Shown here one piece after another: positions 4,200 to 10,366 of a DNA stretch of 13,909 nt. Source of the stretch: Candidatus Gottesmanbacteria bacterium (lineage in GTDB: Bacteria; Patescibacteriota; Microgenomatia; UBA10105; UBA927). Numbering within the stretch: position 1 is the stretch's first letter; every line of letters starts with the position of its first letter. The notes beneath the pieces were generated by a model. The model searched no databases. It had not been told where the DNA came from and saw nothing but the letters and a program-made list of their open reading frames with translations. The stretch spans positions 1-13,909 of the forward strand of contig JACPFZ010000044.1 of NCBI GenBank assembly GCA_016182725.1, in the 5' to 3' direction. A program made the translations under genes and the position numbers.

Positions 4200-6383
4200 C
4201 TATGTTCCGCACATGACCGATTCCGGCCGAACGGGAATTCCGTCAATATTCAATTCAACATGAACATGAGGAGAAGAGAGCGTGCTGGAAAGAGACCCTA
4301 CAACATTATTGCTTCCGCTTGCAAACGTCGATCCGATTGTTAATCCCTGTCTAGGTATAATATGATTGAGGTAAATTTGCCAAGAGTGACCGTTGCCGAC
4401 AGACGTGAGCACATACCCATATCCCCATCCCGGACCACTACATTGATCCGAGGAAGCAACGTTTTGTCCGGCACAGTTAAACCAACCCCGCCGGACCGTC
4501 CAGGCAAGATCACCACACAATGCACCATCTTTTGGACAAATTTTCGGAACACGGACAATTGCTCCCCGCGCCGTGACGTCTGTAGCAAATCCATAATATG
4601 GACAACTGAATCCTTCACAGCTTGGGGTCATAGCCTGAATCGGAATGGGGTAGGATGGGGTGCGGCCGCCCCAATACCGGGCGCTCCCATGACCGGTATT
4701 TGCAGATCTATTCAGGGATCCGGTGGTTATCACCCCTCCTTCTATCGGGCATGAACCAGAGGCTATAGATTCAAGAGTAATCCCGGGTTCTTCCGGGAAT
4801 GACGGACCTTCCGTGTCAGCAAGTGCGCTGGATTGGCTCATATGGCCGATAAATTGTGAATTTGTTGGTAGTGGAGCAACAAAGAGAAGTACAATAGCCA
4901 CAATAAGAAATAGGGGGCCAACGATAAGCTCATTTTTCCACCATGGTACTTCTTCGTCGCGCCTTCTTCCAAGAAGCCCACCAAGTAATGATTTTATTCC
5001 ACCAAATACCTTACCGCCCAAAAAACCAAGAGCCGCCCCAGCAATAGTTCCAGCGCCAGGGATAATTGATCCAATTGCCGCGCCAATTGCCGTGCCCGAG
5101 AGTTTTGCCGCAACCCCCTTGACTGCTGCGCCCACCACTTTCTTTCCAGCAAATCCAAAAATCCACTTGCCGCCCTCAAAGGCAAAAGAAAAAGGCGATG
5201 AGCCCTGCGTATGGATAATTCCTGCGTATCCATGTCGCCAATCCCACGCTAGGCGTTGTGTAATAGTGATTTGTTTTTCAACCTCAATAAGCTGGAAAAT
5301 CTCTGGATCCAGTGCGCTTCCAAAGACAGAATTGCCTACGTCAGCAATAATTTTTCCAACGCCAGTTACTATACCACCAGGATAGGAAGGCCGACCGGTA
5401 AATGCGCGATTAGCTTGGTCAATTGCTTGTTTGTATAAAGGTTGTTCAACAACAGCTGCGCCAAGTTTTTGTGTCACTCGGTCTAAAGAGCCTGAAAAGA
5501 GTTCTTTGAGAACATCTCCGCGTTTATCTGGTGGAACGACAGTGAAAATTGTGTCTGCAATTGGGGCAACGATTTTTTGAAATGGAGTTTTGGCAATAGC
5601 ACGGAAAAATATCGGGCGGCCGTAGTTGTCGGTTATCGGAAGAGTGATTGCAGGGTCTATATCGGCAGAAAACACCTTACCAAGGTCAGCAAGTTGTGCC
5701 GCCCTTTGGAAGTCTACTCCCTGAGCAGCTAAACCAAGAAGCATCGATTGATCTGTGTCTGGATGATCAAGAATCGTTTTGAAGATTTGTTGTTGGATTT
5801 GCGTGGGCTCGGCAAGCTCTGTGGCCTGTGCTATTTGCGCAAGCACTTCCTGGCCACGGGAAAGATTAGGGTTGGCTTGTGCCAGGCTCTGCAGTTGGGT
5901 GGTAACAAGATTTTTGGTTTCTGCGGCTCTTGTGGTTGGTTGGAGATTTTCTGCAGTTTGCAGGATGCTTTGTTCTTCTTGAGGAGTCACATTATACAAT
6001 CGTCGATTGCGCAGTTCCACTACCCAGGCACTCGCCACCCGTCGGGCATAGGTTTTTCGTTCTTGTTCAAAGCGCTGCCTTGCCGCCTGGGGTATTTGTT
6101 CTTGCACTTTTGCAAATACTTGGGCGCGGGAGGCTATTTCTGCCGGGGACATGGGTTGATCGAGCGCCTCAGCGCGTTTACCGGCAAGAGGAAGCTCTTT
6201 GGTAAGTACTTGAAGAAGAATATCCCGAGTGATTTCGTTTTGGTCTTTGAGGGTATCGCGAAGCGGACCGTATTGTTGCATCTTAACGTATGCTTCTTCG
6301 GGGGTGAGGCTGCCGCTGCCAAGATCATCAATGCAGCTTTGGATAAACTCGGAAAGTGATTGGTTTATTGATTCGTCGGCCAT
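4200..6383 (-). CDS. Large secretion-cluster protein: glycine-rich segment, one TM, degenerate M23-like domain
   Basis: 727 residues. The N-terminal half (1-400) is soluble, Gln/Ala-rich, largely helical and unrecognised. Residues 405-472 form a Gly/Ala-rich hydrophobic segment (glycine-zipper look, e.g. GAAIGSIIPGAGTIAGAALG). Then come RRR (473-475), a clear membrane span (about 486-505) and a C-terminal part with eight Cys (545, 589, 594, 616, 623, 637, 648, 725) against one (C17) before the span. That suggests a disulfide-bonded external domain. Residues 595-722 follow the M23/LytM layout: YYGFATDVTARGAIVRVP, then YLNHI, then HVHVE (706-710), NIDG. The Asp and the H-x-H survive, but the first zinc His expected 4 residues before the Asp is absent (Gly). 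It is probably the cell-wall-facing component of the type IV-like machine; peptidase activity is doubtful. ATG 6383 lies 3 nt after the VirB4 stop. Confidence 0.85.
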   Translation of the reverse strand: MADESINQSLSEFIQSCIDDLGSGSLTPEEAYVKMQQYGPLRDTLKDQNEITRDILLQVLTKELPLAGKRAEALDQPMSPAEIASRAQVFAKVQEQIPQAARQRFEQERKTYARRVASAWVVELRNRRLYNVTPQEEQSILQTAENLQPTTRAAETKNLVTTQLQSLAQANPNLSRGQEVLAQIAQATELAEPTQIQQQIFKTILDHPDTDQSMLLGLAAQGVDFQRAAQLADLGKVFSADIDPAITLPITDNYGRPIFFRAIAKTPFQKIVAPIADTIFTVVPPDKRGDVLKELFSGSLDRVTQKLGAAVVEQPLYKQAIDQANRAFTGRPSYPGGIVTGVGKIIADVGNSVFGSALDPEIFQLIEVEKQITITQRLAWDWRHGYAGIIHTQGSSPFSFAFEGGKWIFGFAGKKVVGAAVKGVAAKLSGTAIGAAIGSIIPGAGTIAGAALGFLGGKVFGGIKSLLGGLLGRRRDEEVPWWKNELIVGPLFLIVAIVLLFVAPLPTNSQFIGHMSQSSALADTEGPSFPEEPGITLESIASGSCPIEGGVITTGSLNRSANTGHGSARYWGGRTPSYPIPIQAMTPSCEGFSCPYYGFATDVTARGAIVRVPKICPKDGALCGDLAWTVRRGWFNCAGQNVASSDQCSGPGWGYGYVLTSVGNGHSWQIYLNHIIPRQGLTIGSTFASGSNNVVGSLSSTLSSPHVHVELNIDGIPVRPESVMCGT

Positions 6384-6386
6384 AGG

Positions 6387-8291
6387 TTAGCTCGTGACAG
6401 ATTCTACGGTAAATATCGGGCGGCTTGCAGAGGGTTGAGAAGGAGAAGGTGGTTGAGATGGGGAAGATGGAGGAGGCTGAACCGGAGAAGCTGCTGTTTT
6501 TTTCTCCTCTAATTCCTGCGGTTTGGTGGTGACCAGGGCATGTTCTTCGGGAGATGCAATCACACGCATGGCCGCATGCGCGGGGCCAGCAAAAAACAAC
6601 CCTTCGCCGATGTCAGCAGACAACAGTAAATGTTTTTCTCCTTCGGAAAGATAGAAAACTTCCGCAACCTTATCAATGGCAGCTGATGATTGTTTCAGTA
6701 AAACCTGTAAGCTGCTGTTTTGGATGATAGTTTTTCCAAGATCAATAGAAAGAAAGTCCTCCACGTCCTGGGTAATTGTGGTAAGGCCCAAGTAGTATTT
6801 GCGTGCACGCTTTGCAATCGAGTTTAAAAACTCTGCAGAATCCGGATAGCGCATCATGTACCATGCCTCATCAACGACCAAAATCCGTCGTTTGATGTCG
6901 CGGCGAATGCGGGTCCAGATATAGTCGAGGATGAGATACATGGCAATGGGCCGCAGTTCCTCTTCAAGGTCGCGGATGGAAAACACCGTCAGGGGGTTTC
7001 TGATTTCGATATTGGTCTGCTGGTCAAAAATGCCCACCAGGCTTCCTTTGACAAACTTTTCTATGCGGTCGGCAAGACCGCGAGCGAGCGGTTCCTCCAT
7101 GCCCACGAGTGCTTTATAGAGATCTTCCATAAGCGGCGGTTCGAGTTTTTGGGTGGCGGGATCCGGCGTAATGCCTTTTTGCTTGTAGGTGAGAATAAGA
7201 GCGCGGTCCAGAAGCGCATCTTCTGTAGGAGAAAGCTTCCCCATAACCACGCGGAAAAATCCATGGAGGGAGAGAATTTTTTGATTCAGTTCACTTTCTT
7301 TCTCTCCACCGCTAGCCGCCGCGCCTCCAGTCAAGAGCGCCAAGTCAAACGGATTGATTTTTGTCGTACTGCTGAAGTTGAACCGGATGTATTCTCCCCC
7401 CAATGCCTGAGAGAGCGCTTCGTATTCGCTCTCCGGATCAATAATAATGACTTCTGTGTCAAACATGAGGCTGCGCATCACCTCGAGCTTGACCATATAG
7501 CTTTTGCCGGAGCCAGATTTGCCAAAAACGACCGTGTTGGCATTCTCTAAACTAAAGCGGTCAAAAATAATCAGGCTGTCGTTATGCTCGTTCATGCCAT
7601 AGAGGATGCCTTCGTTTGCGGTAAGTTCACTCGTGGTGAAGGGGAAGGTGGTAGCAAGGGACGTGGTGTCCATGTTTCGGGTAATGACCAAGCGGTCCTG
7701 ACCCATGGGAAGGACCGTCTTGAACCCTTCCTCCATCTGGAGAATTGCTTTTTTACTCATGATCATCAGGGACCCCAAGGTCGCCTCGACTTGATTGGTG
7801 GTTTTATCGAGATCCTCGCGGGTTTTGGCAGGAATGGTCACATACAAACCAAACTGAAAGAACCGCTCTTCCCCTTTGGCCAGTTGCTGTTGGAGTGCAA
7901 GCGCATCTTCCAGGGCTACTTGAATAGAAGGTTCAATCACGCGGCCGCGCTTCATGTCAGATTGGATGGTTGCTTCCATTTCGCCAACTTTCCTTCGCAG
8001 GTTTTCCAAAACTTCCGCCGATTGCGTGGGATAAATGTACATGGCAATATCCAGGGTGTGATCAAAAGAAATAAGCGGGCCAAGCCAGTTGGCAGTGACA
8101 AACCGTGGGTAGCCGGCAACAAAGAGTGTTCTATAGAAATAGTCGCCGATTTTTAGATAGTCAAAGTCCACTTCTATTGCCGGCGGGGCGATAATGTCTT
8201 TGGCCGACAAGGGACCCGTAACATCCGAAGTTACGGGCTTATTGTCCGGCGTTGGGTTGATAAATTTTTTAAAGAGGATTTGTATGTTCAT
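6387..8291 (-). CDS. virB4: VirB4/TraC-type secretion ATPase
   Basis: 634 residues. VirB4-class ATPases energise assembly and transport in type IV secretion systems at the inner face of the membrane. The N-terminal region (about 35-230) has the family pattern, including YFYRTLFVAGYPRFV and the long helical middle part. The ATPase domain has Walker A GKSGSGKS (257-264), DPESEYEAL (285-293), Walker B RRILVVDEAW (468-477) and TTITQDVEDF (504-513). The last 30 residues (about 602-624) are Pro/Ser-rich and probably disordered. I chose ATG 8291, 16 nt after the stop of the TraC-like gene; the in-frame ATG 8393 would overlap that gene by 86 nt with sequence unlike the family. No membrane span is seen. 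It is the third gene of the operon, separated by 3 nt from the next. Catalytic motifs look intact. Confidence 0.93.
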   Translation of the reverse strand: MNIQILFKKFINPTPDNKPVTSDVTGPLSAKDIIAPPAIEVDFDYLKIGDYFYRTLFVAGYPRFVTANWLGPLISFDHTLDIAMYIYPTQSAEVLENLRRKVGEMEATIQSDMKRGRVIEPSIQVALEDALALQQQLAKGEERFFQFGLYVTIPAKTREDLDKTTNQVEATLGSLMIMSKKAILQMEEGFKTVLPMGQDRLVITRNMDTTSLATTFPFTTSELTANEGILYGMNEHNDSLIIFDRFSLENANTVVFGKSGSGKSYMVKLEVMRSLMFDTEVIIIDPESEYEALSQALGGEYIRFNFSSTTKINPFDLALLTGGAAASGGEKESELNQKILSLHGFFRVVMGKLSPTEDALLDRALILTYKQKGITPDPATQKLEPPLMEDLYKALVGMEEPLARGLADRIEKFVKGSLVGIFDQQTNIEIRNPLTVFSIRDLEEELRPIAMYLILDYIWTRIRRDIKRRILVVDEAWYMMRYPDSAEFLNSIAKRARKYYLGLTTITQDVEDFLSIDLGKTIIQNSSLQVLLKQSSAAIDKVAEVFYLSEGEKHLLLSADIGEGLFFAGPAHAAMRVIASPEEHALVTTKPQELEEKKTAASPVQPPPSSPSQPPSPSQPSASRPIFTVESVTS

Positions 8292-8307
8292 GTAGGTCTC
8301 ATAAGAC

Positions 8308-8943
8308 TTATTGGTCCAATGTGGGTAAAGGTGCCCCTGGGTTATAGTTTGCAAAAAAGAGTTTGATGAGTTGCTCATTAGTGAGTTGCTCACCGCGAAG
8401 GCCCAATCTTCCTAAGAGTCGCACCATATGATCTTTTTTGGGTGTGAGGATGGTGAGTGCGCGTTCAAAAATGTATGGCTTAGGGTAGGGAAGCCCCCGT
8501 TTTTTGCTTCCAAAAAGCACATGAGCAGAGACACCAAGTTCCAAACTGGAAAATGGAATAACGAGATAAAATTTTTTATCGAGCACTTGTTTTTCTTTGA
8601 CCGTTGACTGGATAAATCCGCGATACGAATGAATGCTTTTGGCAAGTTTGGGATTTTTCTGTTTTCCCTCCTGATCTTCAAGGAGTTTCATGTAGGCGCT
8701 AATGTCTTTGTGTTGGCTGCGAATGACCATTTGGATGGGGAAAGAAAGGGAGTTGAGAAGTCCTGCATAGGCAAAAATCAAGCTCTCCTGTTCTTTTTCC
8801 GAGAGTAGGCCGAAGTTGACCGCAGTGGTTGCGATGATTAAAGCTGCGGATCCATCCACAAAAAGAACGATATCGTGGTCAATATCTTCAATCTCAATAA
8901 AAGTTTGAGTCGAGGATCTGATGGGCACAATGGGTTTGGTCAT
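8308..8943 (-). CDS. TraC-like domain protein (stand-alone VirB4-associated module)
   Basis: 211 residues. The stretch FIEIEDIDHDIVLFVDGSAA (15-34), then SEKEQESLIFAYAGLLNSLSF (48-68) and PIQMVIRSQHKDISAYM (69-85), matches the TraC-like domain found next to VirB4 in many Patescibacteria and resembles the N-terminal part of F-type TraC/VirB4. No nucleotide-binding motif, signal peptide or convincing membrane span is visible. It likely docks to the VirB4 encoded 16 nt downstream. The start is uncertain: ATG 8943 lies 4 nt after the PrgI gene stop and begins MTKPIVPIRS; the in-frame ATG 8967 would overlap that gene by 20 nt. GGAGG stands 17 nt before ATG 8943, too far for normal use. The stop codon sits in a degenerate CTTATGAGA-type repeat (8299-8316). 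Family call by recall, not by search. Confidence 0.8.
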   Translation of the reverse strand: MTKPIVPIRSSTQTFIEIEDIDHDIVLFVDGSAALIIATTAVNFGLLSEKEQESLIFAYAGLLNSLSFPIQMVIRSQHKDISAYMKLLEDQEGKQKNPKLAKSIHSYRGFIQSTVKEKQVLDKKFYLVIPFSSLELGVSAHVLFGSKKRGLPYPKPYIFERALTILTPKKDHMVRLLGRLGLRGEQLTNEQLIKLFFANYNPGAPLPTLDQ

Positions 8944-8947
8944 AGTT

Positions 8948-10222
8948 CTATAAGTTGGGTCCTCCAAAAATTTCTTGCGCGAGGCGACTTCGATCCATTT
9001 CTTTTTTGCTTTTTGAAGTCACCTCAACCGGTGCGAGTATGGATCCATTGAGGGTCACGCGCACGCGATCAAAGAAGTGCCCTCCCCGCGGATCTTCAAT
9101 GTCTACGGTGAATGTGCCGTTAGGAAGCGGGGTGGAGGCGGCAAATTGACCGAGTTTATTGGTTTTGAGTGCTCGCACTGGCGTATCATCCTTGTCCCGT
9201 ACCGTGATCAAAACGCCGGGCAAGAGGTTGCCTTCGGCATCTTTGATAATGCCGGTAACGACATTGGGGAACGTGGTTAAACGCGGAAGGCCGGCGCGGA
9301 TTGCGGTGTCCGGGGAAATAACGCGGACCGTGGGTTGGGCTGTGGTGGGGGGGGCGACCACGCCTGCTTGTCGGATGGTTTGCGGCGGTTGAGCAGCTTG
9401 AGTCAGTCTTTGGCGAAGAGATGTCAATTCTTGTTCCATTTTGCTTCGCTCGGAAAGAATATCGGCGAGCTGTTTTTGCAGTTCCAGAATCCGGTTGTCT
9501 GTCGTAGTTTTTGTCGTAAGCTCGCCCTCAAGCTTCTCCAGTTTTTCCGTGAGTTCTTTTTCCTTTGTGAACGCCTGGGCTTGAGTCTCTATAGCGGCCT
9601 GGGCTTGCGGTCCGGGCGGGGCTTGAGGAGCTTGGGAAAGCTCCATTTTCTTACCGGTGAGTGAAGGTGGTGTTGTAGGTGCAAAGATATCCGGGTATGC
9701 GGAGGATGGCAAGGGACGCGTGACTGGTCGCTTTGGGGTGAATAAGTTTTTCAGAAATCCTAATGGATCCCATGGAATATGCTGGGTCACGATAAGCGCC
9801 GGTCCACTGCCCGATGGTGGAATCTTCGGTGGGACAGATGTTGGTGCAAACAGTTGCCCGATGGTTTTGGATATTGACGAGGGAGAAGGCTGAGAAGAGG
9901 AAGAGGGTGGCTTGATGGGAGGCGTCTCTTTTCCCGCTTCGCGGGACCAAAGGTATTGCGTCGGGCTGTAAATGCTTTTAAGAAATGAAAGAAGCCATAT
10001 GTCCATAGGCCGTTCTTCAATAGGCACAAATGCCAACCCTATACCAAGGAGGACTGATGTGGTCGCGAGTGGCCAGGTAAAAAAGAACGGAAGGGGAAGC
10101 TTATAGAAAACGTAGCCGCCAATTGCTCCGCCTGCCAGATACCCAAACTGCTTAATGGTCATGTCGCCGATCAAGCGGAATTGGAATGTGGTGACATTTT
10201 GCGGGACAGGATGTTGTTCCAT
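8948..10222 (-). CDS. prgI: PrgI-family membrane protein fused to coiled coil and carboxypeptidase-regulatory-like domain
   Basis: 424 residues, far longer than plain PrgI (about 100-120). The N-terminus MEQHPVPQNVTTFQFRLIGD, followed by MTIKQFGYLAGG, is characteristic of PrgI, a small VirB3-like inner-membrane part of type IV systems. Two hydrophobic spans follow (about 25-41 and 46-66), then FVPIEERPMDIWLLSFLKSI. A Pro/Ser/Ala-rich linker (97-215) leads to a heptad-like coiled coil (about 216-276) and a beta-sandwich-like domain (318-402: VVTGIIKDAEGNLLPGVLIT, later NKLGQFAASTPLPNGTFTVD), typical of carboxypeptidase-regulatory-like/CarboxypepD_reg domains. I chose ATG 10222: the family starts at MEQHPVP, and the in-frame ATG 10312 lies inside the inverted repeat. 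It is the first gene of the operon, 4 nt before the TraC-like gene. Confidence 0.9.
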   Translation of the reverse strand: MEQHPVPQNVTTFQFRLIGDMTIKQFGYLAGGAIGGYVFYKLPLPFFFTWPLATTSVLLGIGLAFVPIEERPMDIWLLSFLKSIYSPTQYLWSREAGKETPPIKPPSSSSQPSPSSISKTIGQLFAPTSVPPKIPPSGSGPALIVTQHIPWDPLGFLKNLFTPKRPVTRPLPSSAYPDIFAPTTPPSLTGKKMELSQAPQAPPGPQAQAAIETQAQAFTKEKELTEKLEKLEGELTTKTTTDNRILELQKQLADILSERSKMEQELTSLRQRLTQAAQPPQTIRQAGVVAPPTTAQPTVRVISPDTAIRAGLPRLTTFPNVVTGIIKDAEGNLLPGVLITVRDKDDTPVRALKTNKLGQFAASTPLPNGTFTVDIEDPRGGHFFDRVRVTLNGSILAPVEVTSKSKKEMDRSRLAQEIFGGPNL

Positions 10223-10234
10223 ATAGTAGTATTT

Positions 10235-10263
10235 ATTGTATGGAAGATTGAAGACACACGCAA
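10235..10263 (-). promoter_or_regulatory. Putative promoter of the PrgI-VirB4 operon
   Basis: Reading the minus strand, TTGCGT (10263-10258, only 3/6) is followed after 17 nt by TACAAT (10240-10235, 5/6). The -10 ends 12 nt before the ATG at 10222, so the leader would be about 5 nt, the same spacing as in front of dnaA. Prediction from consensus. Confidence 0.4.
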
Positions 10264-10277
10264 TAGCACAAAGCGCA

Positions 10278-10320
10278 TCAGAATCGTGAAAACCAGGGTT
10301 TTGTGTTTTCACGGTTCTGA
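10278..10320. promoter_or_regulatory. 16-bp inverted repeat between divergent promoters (possible operator)
   Basis: Left arm TCAGAATCGTGAAAAC (10278-10293) and right arm GTTTTCACGGTTCTGA (10305-10320), with an 11-nt centre. The arms are complementary at 15 of 16 positions and the remaining pair is G-T. It lies between the prgI and virD4-like starts and touches the 9-nt repeats at 10321. The position suits a shared operator; as RNA it would form a hairpin but lacks a T-tract on either side. Confidence 0.75.
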
Positions 10321-10356
10321 CTTAAGTTCCTTAGGTAACTTAAGTAACTTATGGTA
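10321..10356 (+). repeat. 9-nt tandem repeat (CTTAAGTNN), four copies
   Basis: Units start at 10321, 10330, 10339 and 10348: CTTAAGTTC, CTTAGGTAA, CTTAAGTAA and CTTATGGTA. Same unit and phase as 181-216. It runs into the extended -10 at 10352-10360, so it occupies the position of the -35 region of the ATPase gene. Confidence 0.85.
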
Positions 10357-10360
10357 TTAT
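10352..10360 (+). promoter_or_regulatory. Extended -10 promoter of the VirD4-like gene (leaderless)
   Basis: TGG followed by TATTAT (10355-10360, 5/6) forms an extended -10. The ATG (10367) is 6 nt after it, which puts the expected transcription start at or next to the A of the start codon. No good -35 is seen; the 9-nt repeats lie there instead. Confidence 0.5.
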
Positions 10361-10366
10361 TGAGCC

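Noticed and set aside
4723..5385. 220-codon open frame on the + strand
   Set aside because: Antisense to the M23-like gene, Pro/Ala-rich as expected of a reverse reading of Gly/Ala-rich coding sequence; no recognisable family.
5748..6359. 203-codon open frame on the + strand
   Set aside because: Antisense to the N-terminal half of the M23-like gene, no motif and no promoter or neighbour support.
7584..8156. 190-codon open frame on the + strand
   Set aside because: Antisense to virB4, whose identity is secure from its Walker motifs; the reverse reading resembles no family.
8292..8393. N-terminal extension of virB4 from ATG 8393
   Set aside because: It overlaps the TraC-like gene by 86 nt and is Ser/Asn-rich out-of-frame sequence without family likeness.
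10223..10312. N-terminal extension of prgI from ATG 10312
   Set aside because: The start would lie in the inverted repeat; PrgI proteins start at a motif like MEQHPVP, found at 10222.
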